Below, in pieces: positions 44,637 to 52,449 of a stretch of DNA of 64,000 nucleotides. The notes below the pieces were generated by a model that saw nothing but the letters and a program-made list of their open reading frames with translations, was not told the DNA's origin and did no database searches. The stretch covers positions 93,720 through 157,719 of the forward strand of contig JAEZKU010000036.1 of NCBI GenBank assembly GCA_023436065.1, written 5' to 3'. Positions within the stretch are counted from its first letter, which is position 1. Each line of letters starts with the position of its first letter. The DNA comes from Bacillota bacterium. GTDB lineage: Bacteria; Bacillota; Clostridia; Lachnospirales; Lachnospiraceae. The position numbers and the translations under genes are program-made.

Positions 44637-45773
44637 CTAAATCAGTTTTCGTAGTGCACCAAGGACTATGGATAATTCATTACTGTTTGATTTCTCTTTG
44701 ATCTCATAAAGAACACTTTCAAAGGAGACACTTTCAAGCTTCCTGCTGATCAATGGAAGTGTCCCGATAAATTCATGAAAGATAAGCTGTTTTTTTACCT
44801 CATCCAGACACTCCTCAAGGATGCTCAGAGCCTGATCGGTTTCCTTCTCCTTTATCAATGTATTGTTCACTGACACCTGTTCAAAGTAGTCGATATCGTG
44901 TAAGGTAACTCCGTTAAGCTTCGCTATCTCCTGATCAATATCTAACGGTACAGACAAATCAAGAAATAACCGCTTCTTCTCTGTCAGGATATGCTCCTTT
45001 AATTCCTGGCAGGTTATCGTATAATGGGGACTGGTTGTTGCACTGACGACGATATCCGCCTGATCCATATATTGATAACGCTGTTCATAGTCAATCATGC
45101 TGACCTTCTCATATTCCCTGCCGATATTCTCGTTGGTAGGATGGCTTCTCGAGGTTCCAATGATTTTCACCTTCGGTTTGTCATAGATATTTTTCATGAG
45201 AATGGACCCAAGCTTTCCGGTCAGCCCTATGATCAGGACTGTCTTATCTTCCCCTGGAAAGCGAAAAACCTCATTGGCTGCCAGGGTCCCGATGGACACC
45301 GGTGTTTTGGAAAGCTTTGTCTCTGTCTTTATTATCTTAGCACAAGCAATTGCCGAATGAAACAAGGTGTTTAATAAGTATTTTGTCGTTCCGAGGTTTA
45401 AGGCTCTCGTATAAGCTGTTTTCACCTGACCCAGGATCTCATCCTCGCCAAGTACCATGGAATCCATACCACAGGTCACGAGAAACAGGTGCCGTATAGC
45501 CTTTTCACCCTGATAAACAAGAAAGTACTTTAATAAAAACCCGGGCTGTAAATTCTTATACTCAGCAAAGCACCTTTGCATCTCCTGCAATGCCAGATGA
45601 TCTCCTGAAAAATATACTTCACTTCGATTACAGGTGGATAACAGGACACATTCCTGAATATGTTGATTGCTTTTCACCTTCGCAAGAAACTCCTCCTGTT
45701 CCTCCGCAGAAAGGGAAAATAACTCCCTGACAGACACCGGAGCATTTTTATGACTGATACCAATCACATACAT
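44637..45773 (-). CDS. hemA: Glutamyl-tRNA reductase
   Basis: A 378-residue enzyme that reduces glutamyl-tRNA to glutamate-1-semialdehyde, the first step of C5 tetrapyrrole synthesis. The catalytic cysteine is in LLSTCNRSEVYFS, the NADPH region includes TVLIIGLTGKLGSILMKN and the N-terminus MYVIGISHKNAPVSVRE is typical. It is a little shorter than the usual 410-450 residues, mainly at the C-terminal dimerisation end. The start is chosen 23 codons in from the longer frame. First gene of the hem operon. Confidence 0.92.
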   Translation of the reverse strand: MYVIGISHKNAPVSVRELFSLSAEEQEEFLAKVKSNQHIQECVLLSTCNRSEVYFSGDHLALQEMQRCFAEYKNLQPGFLLKYFLVYQGEKAIRHLFLVTCGMDSMVLGEDEILGQVKTAYTRALNLGTTKYLLNTLFHSAIACAKIIKTETKLSKTPVSIGTLAANEVFRFPGEDKTVLIIGLTGKLGSILMKNIYDKPKVKIIGTSRSHPTNENIGREYEKVSMIDYEQRYQYMDQADIVVSATTSPHYTITCQELKEHILTEKKRLFLDLSVPLDIDQEIAKLNGVTLHDIDYFEQVSVNNTLIKEKETDQALSILEECLDEVKKQLIFHEFIGTLPLISRKLESVSFESVLYEIKEKSNSNELSIVLGALRKLI

Positions 45774-45844
45774 ATTGCAGCACTTCTTTCTTATAAAGTA
45801 ATCTGCTGCTCTGACTGACAGCAGTTTTATTATGTATAACAAAA

Positions 45845-45874
45845 GAGGCCATACTCCATAGGATTTACAGCCTC
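45845..45874 (-). terminator. Weak hairpin between the thioredoxin gene and hemA
   Basis: GAGGC and GCCTC pair with a partly paired interior. On the minus strand it is followed by TTTTGTT. It may partly terminate or attenuate transcription from the thioredoxin promoter into hemA. Confidence 0.4.
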
Positions 45875-45914
45875 CGCATGTATCATCATGTTATCTGATC
45901 TATCAATTTTATCC

Positions 45915-46247
45915 CTAATATGAAGCGGCTAGTAGTCTTTGCTCAACGACGTCCTTCAGCACAGCCTTCTTTGTCAGCCCTGTGATCCTATGTATTTCTC
46001 TTTCCTCCCGAAAAAACAGCAGTGTCGGAGAAGCCATCACCTGATATCTCTCAGACAAAGCTCCGTCAAAATTGACATTGACCTTTACCAGCTTTATTCT
46101 ATCCTCGTACTCGGCTTCCAGTTCACTTAGGATAACCCCCTGCTGTTTGCAGGGAATACAGCTCTCCGAATAAAATTCGAGGAGGACCGGAAGCTTTGAT
46201 TTAAGGACTTCTTCTTCAAAATTATGTTCATTTACCCTAAAAGCCAT
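45915..46247 (-). CDS. Thioredoxin-like protein
   Basis: A 110-residue thioredoxin fold protein with the active site CIPC in YSESCIPCKQQG in place of the usual WCGPC. The conserved cis-proline segment is VMASPTLLFF. The tryptophan before the first Cys is replaced by Ser-Glu-Ser, which may alter its redox potential. The ATG three codons into the longer frame has better GGAGG spacing. It precedes the hem operon and has a sulfur-type promoter, so a link with cysteine/siroheme metabolism is possible. Confidence 0.88.
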   Translation of the reverse strand: MAFRVNEHNFEEEVLKSKLPVLLEFYSESCIPCKQQGVILSELEAEYEDRIKLVKVNVNFDGALSERYQVMASPTLLFFREEREIHRITGLTKKAVLKDVVEQRLLAASY

Positions 46248-46352
46248 ATTGATCATTCCTCCACTTTCTTCACGATAAGATTATAGGTTTCATTTCTCTG
46301 TAGTCCGGTTCATCCATGATAATGAAATTAATATCATAGCTTGTTATATATC

Positions 46353-46405
46353 ATATTATTCTTATATGTTTTATATATTTTATATCCGGTTCTTCGATAT
46401 GTCAA
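46353..46405 (-). promoter_or_regulatory. Promoter of the thioredoxin-hem unit with sulfur-type motif
   Basis: TTGACA (46400-46405, minus strand), 17 bp, then TAAAAT (46377-46382). Downstream lies ATATAAGAATAATAT (46353-46367), nearly identical to the motif found at metQ and the second cysK. Confidence 0.6.
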
Positions 46406-46431
46406 TAGATAAATTCCATTCTTTAGAAAAA

Positions 46432-46461
46432 GGGACCCAACGCTTTTTTGTTGAGCCCCCC
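46432..46461 (-). terminator. Terminator of the nitrogenase-like/metK operon
   Basis: GGGACCCAAC pairs with the GTTGAGCCCC side with one mismatch. On the minus strand it is followed by TTTTT. It lies 29 bp beyond the metK stop codon. Confidence 0.85.
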
Positions 46462-46489
46462 ATTTATCATTCATTGCTTTCCTTTTGAA

Positions 46490-47668
46490 TTACAGATACT
46501 TCTTAATTGCATCCACCTTATTCAGTCTCTCCCAAGGAAGATCGATATCCGTTCTTCCGAAATGGCCATAGGCTGCTGTCTGCTTGTAAATCGGTCTTCT
46601 TAAGTCCAATGCATTAATGATTGCCGTCGGTCTTAAATCAAATTCCTTTTGAACAATCTCTACGATTTTTTCATCGGATAGCTTACCGGTTCCAAAGGTC
46701 TCCACTGTGACAGAAACGGGTCTGGCTACTCCGATGGCATATGCAAGCTCGATTTCTACCCGGTCAGCAACTCCTGCTGCCACAAGATTCTTAGCTACCC
46801 ATCTTGCCGCATATGCCGCAGAACGATCCACCTTAGTCGGATCCTTGCCCGAGAAGGCACCACCGCCATGTCTTCCGGTACCGCCATAGGTGTCAACGAT
46901 GATCTTTCGTCCTGTTAACCCCGCATCTCCCTGTGGCCCGCCGATCACAAATCGTCCTGTAGGATTGACATAATATTTGGTATCTCCGTCAAGAAGCTCA
47001 GTCGGAATTACTGCCTTGACCACATACTCGATGACATCTTTCTTAATCTGATCAAGAGTTACTTCCTCACTATGCTGTGTGGATACCACAATGGTATCAA
47101 TTCTTTTTACCTTACCGGTATCATCAAACTCCACCGTAACCTGAGATTTTCCATCCGGCCTTAAGTATTGCAAAGTACCATTTTTACGAACCTCTGATAA
47201 TCTTCTGGTTAGTCTGTGTGCAAAGGAGATCGCCGGCGGCAAGTATTCCGGTGTCTCATTCGTGGCATAACCAAAGATAATTCCCTGATCTCCTGCCCCT
47301 GTTCCAAAATCCTCCGTTACTCCTTCCTGTTTCGCCTCATAAGCCTTGTCAACACCAAGGGCTATATCGGCCGATTGCTCATCAATTGATGTCAGTACTG
47401 CTATGGAGTCTGCATCAAAGCCACCTGCTTCTCCCGTATATCCGATCTCCCGGATTGTATTACGGATGATTTTAGAAATATCGGCATAAGCATTCGTGGT
47501 AATTTCGCCTACGACTAAAGCAAGCCCGGTAGCAACTGTTGTCTCTGCCGCCACTCTGGAATATGGATCCTGTTCTAATAATGCATCCAGGATTGCATCT
47601 GATATCTGATCTGCGATCTTATCCGGATGTCCTTCTGTTACTGATTCTGATGTAAATAATTTTCCCAT
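46490..47668 (-). CDS. metK: S-adenosylmethionine synthetase
   Basis: A 392-residue enzyme that makes SAM from methionine and ATP. Signatures are FTSESVTEGHPDKIADQISDAI at the N-terminus (split across the ATP site), GAGDQGIIFGYATNETPEYLP near residue 118 and GGGAFSGKDPTKVDRSAAYAAR near 255. Length is standard. It begins 29 bp after the NifK-like gene with AAGGGATG spacing and no promoter or terminator between, so it is the last gene of the nitrogenase-like operon. SAM would serve the radical-SAM protein and the CobA methyltransferase. Confidence 0.97.
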   Translation of the reverse strand: MGKLFTSESVTEGHPDKIADQISDAILDALLEQDPYSRVAAETTVATGLALVVGEITTNAYADISKIIRNTIREIGYTGEAGGFDADSIAVLTSIDEQSADIALGVDKAYEAKQEGVTEDFGTGAGDQGIIFGYATNETPEYLPPAISFAHRLTRRLSEVRKNGTLQYLRPDGKSQVTVEFDDTGKVKRIDTIVVSTQHSEEVTLDQIKKDVIEYVVKAVIPTELLDGDTKYYVNPTGRFVIGGPQGDAGLTGRKIIVDTYGGTGRHGGGAFSGKDPTKVDRSAAYAARWVAKNLVAAGVADRVEIELAYAIGVARPVSVTVETFGTGKLSDEKIVEIVQKEFDLRPTAIINALDLRRPIYKQTAAYGHFGRTDIDLPWERLNKVDAIKKYL

Positions 47669-47697
47669 TTTTTGTCATCCCTTCTTATTGTAGTCAG

Positions 47698-48978
47698 TTA
47701 TATTAATAAATTACTTAAGTCCTCCAGGATGGACACAGCTCCTGAGTATCCGATATCACTTTTGTTGATGATTACCTTATTGATTGCCGGATAGGAGACC
47801 GGATAGTTTGGTATATTCAGCTGCCCTGCTACCTCATTCTCCATGCTGCTTCCCAGAATTAAATCAATATTACCTGACTTTATGATCTTTTTAATCGTAC
47901 TTGTATCCTTACTATAATAAATCTCTTTTGCCACTCCCTGCAGTACCTTCGGAATTTGCTGTTCCTCCGCCGGCCCTAAATAATCTGTAATAATTGCAAT
48001 CCCGATTTCCATCCCCCAATATTTTGCAAGAAAATTCCCATAACGAAGGATCGTACTCTCATCCCCTACGATTGCTACAGATTTTTGGAAATCATGGTCA
48101 TAAGCATATTCTGTAAATTGCTCCAGTGCATGAACAAATCTTTTCCTTTCCTTCAGTAGAAACTCATCTAACGTAGTGGTCTCCACTTCCAATGCTTCTG
48201 CCACTGCTCTGATCATCACTTCAATCTCTGTGCCTAATCCGATGCTTTCAAATACCAGATAAGGAGTACCGTATAGATCCTTCAGTTTCTCCGCTGCAGG
48301 AATTCCCCATTTGGATACAACCAGGTTCAGCTCCGCTCCCGGTAGCTGCCTTAATTGCTCCAATCCCTGCCCGTATCCGAATAATGTATTTGCCTCTAAG
48401 CCGATCGCTGTGAATATCCTTCTCAGCTCTTCCAGATTACCCTTCCAGTAGATATCCTGTTTCGGCAGAACCCCTAATATATTAATCAAACCTTTCTTCT
48501 TATCCGCCGGAGGGGTAAGAAGCTTGGGCAACTGCGTAATGATTGCATTCAAAATGCCTGTATAGCCGGTATATTGATTACCGGAAAACCCCGGGGCCTT
48601 ATAGTAGATTGCCTTTTCTCCCTGATCTACGATTTCCTGAGTCATTGATATGATATCATCTCCGACCATCTCAGCTTCACACCCGGATAATACAGCATAT
48701 AAGTACCCATCAATTACTTTTAATGTATTCTTCAGCTGTTCTCTTAATCTGGAGGTACCTCCGAAAATCACCTGCTTTTCAAATATATTGGAATTTGGTA
48801 TTTCATACCCTCCGAGAAATCCATAGCTGCCGGTAGTTGCTTTGTTCGCAAAGTAATTCTGGACACCGCAGCCGGAGTTAGAATGCAGGATAGGGATTAC
48901 CCCCTTAATCTCATTCAAGGTCTGCAGGGCTCCCTGGAGATTACAGCCTTGTCTGGTCCTTTCAATACTCTCATGCAT
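47698..48978 (-). CDS. NifK-like subunit of a nitrogenase-like reductase
   Basis: A 426-residue component-1-type protein of the nitrogenase superfamily. Three cysteines, C12 (RQGCNLQG), C37 (SNSGCGVQ) and C100 (LSGCEAEMVGDD), match the three P-cluster ligands of NifK. No other cysteine is present in the protein. It is shorter than NifK (about 520) and lacks its N-terminal extension. With the 1-Cys partner it could hold one [4Fe-4S] cluster, as in DPOR. It starts 1 bp after the NifD-like gene stop. The substrate is unknown; a sulfur compound is inferred from neighbours. Confidence 0.88.
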   Translation of the reverse strand: MHESIERTRQGCNLQGALQTLNEIKGVIPILHSNSGCGVQNYFANKATTGSYGFLGGYEIPNSNIFEKQVIFGGTSRLREQLKNTLKVIDGYLYAVLSGCEAEMVGDDIISMTQEIVDQGEKAIYYKAPGFSGNQYTGYTGILNAIITQLPKLLTPPADKKKGLINILGVLPKQDIYWKGNLEELRRIFTAIGLEANTLFGYGQGLEQLRQLPGAELNLVVSKWGIPAAEKLKDLYGTPYLVFESIGLGTEIEVMIRAVAEALEVETTTLDEFLLKERKRFVHALEQFTEYAYDHDFQKSVAIVGDESTILRYGNFLAKYWGMEIGIAIITDYLGPAEEQQIPKVLQGVAKEIYYSKDTSTIKKIIKSGNIDLILGSSMENEVAGQLNIPNYPVSYPAINKVIINKSDIGYSGAVSILEDLSNLLI

Positions 48979-48979
48979 T

Positions 48980-50386
48980 CTATTTCACCTCCTGTTTAAT
49001 GTACCAGTTGACATTTTTATTGATCCAGGATTTCTTGTAGGATAACCCCGTATTTTCACCCAGATATTCCACCAGGCTTTTTCTGTTCTCTGCCTTATGA
49101 AAGCTATGAATTAGCTCAAGTACACCTTCATAACCATAAAGAATTTTATTCTCTAAGGATACAGGTACTATTCCAAGCTTACCTACCAGTGCTGAATGTG
49201 CGGAGGTTCCTATATAATAATCAGGTCTATTCTTATGAAGAATATTCACCAGTTCAAAGGGCTGCCCCTCTCCTACCTTGATCGGCAAGTTCTCAGGTAA
49301 GCCCTTTAACGAGACACGATTAAAAGGATCAACATGATCAACGGATATTCCCGTCACTTCTCCTCCCAATTCTTCTATGAGTCCTGCCAACGAAACAGCC
49401 ACGTAAATCGGTGCCTCAATATATACCTTCTTCCCGCGAAGAGGCTGTTTACTGATATATTTCTCTATCCGTTCTTCTTCCTTTGCTATGAATGCAGTGA
49501 CCTTTCCCTGAAGCTGCAATTGTTTACCGATGTTTTTCAGCCACTCCATAGTTCCGATTACGCCAATTGGTGCTTTGCTATGGATGACCGGTACATCTGC
49601 TTTCTCCCGGAGGATTTCAAGTAAGACCTCAGCCTCATCATCATTCACTGCAACAGAAGCTTTTGCAAGGTGTGCCTTCCTGATATTGTCGATCGAACCA
49701 AAGCTGGGTAGCAGGTTCACTTTCACATCAAGGCTATCTAAAAGACGAAGGAGTTCCTTAACTGCATATTGATTTTCTGTAGCACTGATCAGGTTAAGGA
49801 AGTTTTCCTTTTCACCTTCCCTTCCCTGCTGTATGAGCTCTCTTCCTATCGTGTGTAATACGATGTCAATTCCATTGATACCTGCCTTGGATTTAAAGCC
49901 ATCCGTATAGATTGATAGGATCCTGACGTCCAATTCCTCCTCCAGCTCCAGAATGACAGAGTTTACATCATCATTGTTAATGGCTACAATCGGAGTTCCG
50001 ACCACAAAGATTACTTCTGGCTTGTATTTCCGATAAACACGGTAGATGGTATCACGAAGCTTATTGTCCCCTCCCATGATGGTATCCTTCTCATTCAAAT
50101 CAGTTGAATACCACGTGCTGTTCGAATTGTCCTTGGAAAAGTACAGCTCAGAAGCACTGCAGCCTACTGCGCCGTGAATAACCACCGGAGTATCCTTGAT
50201 CTTACTGAGTAGTTTTAAAGCTTCCAGAATTTCATCCTTGTTACCTTGTGAGAAGGTTCTAATCCGTTGTCTCACTTCAGATACCTTCAGCTCATCATTG
50301 AGTGTCTTTACATTCCCCTGATAAGCAGTAATGGTCGAGGTTCTTTTTTCCCGGGAGACTACTTTCCTATCCTCTGATAAACCCAT
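48980..50386 (-). CDS. NifD-like subunit of a nitrogenase-like reductase
   Basis: A 468-residue component-1-type protein. HGAVGC (C76) corresponds to the HGPVGC Cys of NifD (C88). The later position, CPIGLIGDD in NifD, reads TPIVAINNDD here, so that ligand is lost. C76 is the only cysteine in the whole protein, and the FeMo-cofactor Cys has no counterpart. EKDTIMGGDNKLRD matches the NifD EKDIVFGGDKKL region. It should pair with the NifK-like protein. The family is certain; the chemistry is not nitrogen fixation on this evidence. Confidence 0.87.
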   Translation of the reverse strand: MGLSEDRKVVSREKRTSTITAYQGNVKTLNDELKVSEVRQRIRTFSQGNKDEILEALKLLSKIKDTPVVIHGAVGCSASELYFSKDNSNSTWYSTDLNEKDTIMGGDNKLRDTIYRVYRKYKPEVIFVVGTPIVAINNDDVNSVILELEEELDVRILSIYTDGFKSKAGINGIDIVLHTIGRELIQQGREGEKENFLNLISATENQYAVKELLRLLDSLDVKVNLLPSFGSIDNIRKAHLAKASVAVNDDEAEVLLEILREKADVPVIHSKAPIGVIGTMEWLKNIGKQLQLQGKVTAFIAKEEERIEKYISKQPLRGKKVYIEAPIYVAVSLAGLIEELGGEVTGISVDHVDPFNRVSLKGLPENLPIKVGEGQPFELVNILHKNRPDYYIGTSAHSALVGKLGIVPVSLENKILYGYEGVLELIHSFHKAENRKSLVEYLGENTGLSYKKSWINKNVNWYIKQEVK

Positions 50387-50397
50387 TCCTAATCCTC

Positions 50398-51273
50398 CTA
50401 TATTCCCGCTGCAGCCGATACTTTTCCCGTCTCCAGATCATATACCTTGTCGCCCCATTCCCTTGCCCAGTCTCTGAGCTCAGTTACTCCAAGCGGATTC
50501 GGTACTACCAGATCATCGTTCTCCGAAATGTGCTTTGCCAGATTCCTGTAGATATCTGCATGAGGATCCTCAGGTTTGGCAGCGATCACGGTCTTTCCGA
50601 ACAATTCACTTTGGGAAACAACTAATGAGCGTGGTATATAGGCAGCTACACCGGTTCCTGTTTTGTTGGCAAAATCATCAATGATTGCATTGGAATACCC
50701 TGCGGAAAGCCCGTTTCCAATGATACCTCCGAGTCTGGCCCCTCCGGAGGGAGCATATTTATTAATTGCCTTAAACAGATTGTTGGCTGCATAGATTGCC
50801 ATAAAATCCGATGAGCTTACAACATAAGCCCGATCGGTAATACCATCCCTGATCGGAACAGCAAACCCACCGCATACAACATCTCCTAACACATCATATA
50901 ATACATAGTCCGGTTTAAATTCCTCGAACAGGTTCAGCTCCTGCAGAAGGCTGATTGCTGCATTAATCCCACGGCCCGCACATCCGACACCAGGAACAGG
51001 ACCACCGGCTTCAATACAGAGCACTCCCTTAAACCCAACGACGGAGATATCCTCTAAGTGAATTTTCTTCCCGTCCCTGATACTGTCCAGAACAGTCGGA
51101 AGATAATTGTTCTCTCTTAAGGTATTCGTAGAATCACTTTTCGGATCACATCCGATCTGGATTACCCGATAACCTGCTTCAGCCAATGCTGCACTGATAT
51201 TGGAGGTAGTAGTCGATTTACCGATTCCTCCTTTCCCGTATATTGCAATGTGCTTTCCTATTTTCTGGCCCAT
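50398..51273 (-). CDS. NifH-like ATP-dependent reductase
   Basis: A 291-residue homolog of nitrogenase Fe protein, BchL and CfbC. The P-loop GKGGIGKS is at residues 13-20. The [4Fe-4S] ligands are C98 (VGCAGRG) and C134 (DVVCGGFA). Switch residues DPKSDST and the DVLGDVVCGG region are intact. It should donate electrons, with ATP hydrolysis, to the NifD/K-like pair encoded 11 bp downstream. AGGAGG precedes the ATG. It overlaps the MFS transporter gene by 16 bp. Confidence 0.95.
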   Translation of the reverse strand: MGQKIGKHIAIYGKGGIGKSTTTSNISAALAEAGYRVIQIGCDPKSDSTNTLRENNYLPTVLDSIRDGKKIHLEDISVVGFKGVLCIEAGGPVPGVGCAGRGINAAISLLQELNLFEEFKPDYVLYDVLGDVVCGGFAVPIRDGITDRAYVVSSSDFMAIYAANNLFKAINKYAPSGGARLGGIIGNGLSAGYSNAIIDDFANKTGTGVAAYIPRSLVVSQSELFGKTVIAAKPEDPHADIYRNLAKHISENDDLVVPNPLGVTELRDWAREWGDKVYDLETGKVSAAAGI

Positions 51274-52445
51274 ATTAACCTCCTGTTATGAAACTGTGTG
51301 ATAAAAACCATTACCAGTAAAACCGGTATATAGCTTAAAAATATAGCGTTATAATCGTATAGTTCACCGATAGCACCTGAAACCATCGGTCCCAGAGACA
51401 TTCCTAAGCTGGTGCAGGCAGATAAGGCACTTGATATCTTTCCTTTTTTAGCCTGGTTGGAACCCAGGTTGGAAAAGGTCAGGATATTCAACAGTCCGGT
51501 GCCTGCTCCCAGCAATACAATCCCTGACAGAATTATGATAGTATGACCTGCCGCTCCGATCAAAAGCAAACCCAGGCTCATGACCAGACTGCTGATCAGA
51601 TATAATGTTCTCTTGGAATATTTCAGCATCAACCCTCCCAAAGTAAAGACAGCCATGATATAAGCCACTCCTTCTAGGATGATAAAGTTAGTCGCCTGTT
51701 GCGTATCCACTCCCATAGTAGTCACCGCATATACTACGATAAAGGATGCGAAGGTAGAAAAACATGCTGTACTGATTCCTTCCATTATTACGGTATTCCT
51801 GATATCTTTTAGCTTAAAAAGCTGAAATAGCTCAATCCACTCCGATTTTAGAAATGCTTCCTTCAATTTGCGTTTCTTCTGCATACTCCCGCTTTTACTG
51901 TTATCTACAAAAAGGATGAACGCACACGGTATTATTGTCAGCACTGCTACGATCTGAAAAATGAGCGGATAACTTAGGTATTTTGTTAATACACCACCGA
52001 TAAAAGGTCCAATAAAGGTGAGTCCTATGGATAAGGAACCACGATACCATCCGGATTTGTTCAATCCAATCTCCTTCAGCCTTCCGAAAAAGGAAGCATT
52101 TAAGGAGGTAAACCGCAGCGAGTTAGAAAAGCCCTGAATTAGCATTGCACCGATGATTATGATCGGACTGGAAAGGAATGAAAGAACCGCAGTAGTTATC
52201 ATACTGATGATACTGCCCAGTATATAAAGTCTTTTTGACCCATAATTATCCACAAGAAGACCTGAGGGCAGAACCATAAGTAAGGCACCTATTCCGGATA
52301 TTCCTTTAACCAGGCCAACCTGCCCGGCACCGGCCCCCAGGTTGATTACATACATGGGCAGTACGATTGAGAAGATACCACTGCAAATCCCTGTCAATAT
52401 ATTCAGGATAAGAAATCCGGTTAAGAGCTTATACTTATTGCTCAT
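51258..52445 (-). CDS. MFS transporter in the nitrogenase-like operon
   Basis: A 395-residue major facilitator with twelve predicted helices. The motif-A-type loop is GLLVDNYGSKRLY between TM2 and TM3, and the second half repeats the fold (LMLKYSKRTLYLISSLVM). It may export a product or a toxic thiol, or import a substrate. It lies 4 bp from the radical-SAM gene and overlaps the NifH-like gene, so it belongs to the same transcript. The substrate is unknown. Confidence 0.88.
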   Translation of the reverse strand: MSNKYKLLTGFLILNILTGICSGIFSIVLPMYVINLGAGAGQVGLVKGISGIGALLMVLPSGLLVDNYGSKRLYILGSIISMITTAVLSFLSSPIIIIGAMLIQGFSNSLRFTSLNASFFGRLKEIGLNKSGWYRGSLSIGLTFIGPFIGGVLTKYLSYPLIFQIVAVLTIIPCAFILFVDNSKSGSMQKKRKLKEAFLKSEWIELFQLFKLKDIRNTVIMEGISTACFSTFASFIVVYAVTTMGVDTQQATNFIILEGVAYIMAVFTLGGLMLKYSKRTLYLISSLVMSLGLLLIGAAGHTIIILSGIVLLGAGTGLLNILTFSNLGSNQAKKGKISSALSACTSLGMSLGPMVSGAIGELYDYNAIFLSYIPVLLVMVFITQFHNRRLIWARK

Positions 52446-52449
52446 TCCT

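Noticed and set aside
47698..51273. True nitrogenase (nifHDK) for N2 fixation
   Set aside because: The D-like subunit has one cysteine and no FeMo-cofactor ligand, and nifE, nifN, nifB-type and nifV genes are absent nearby.
47698..51273. Direct assignment as methylthio-alkane reductase (MarHDK)
   Set aside because: The sulfur context fits, but the lost P-cluster ligands in the D-like protein differ from MarDK, so only a related class is proposed.
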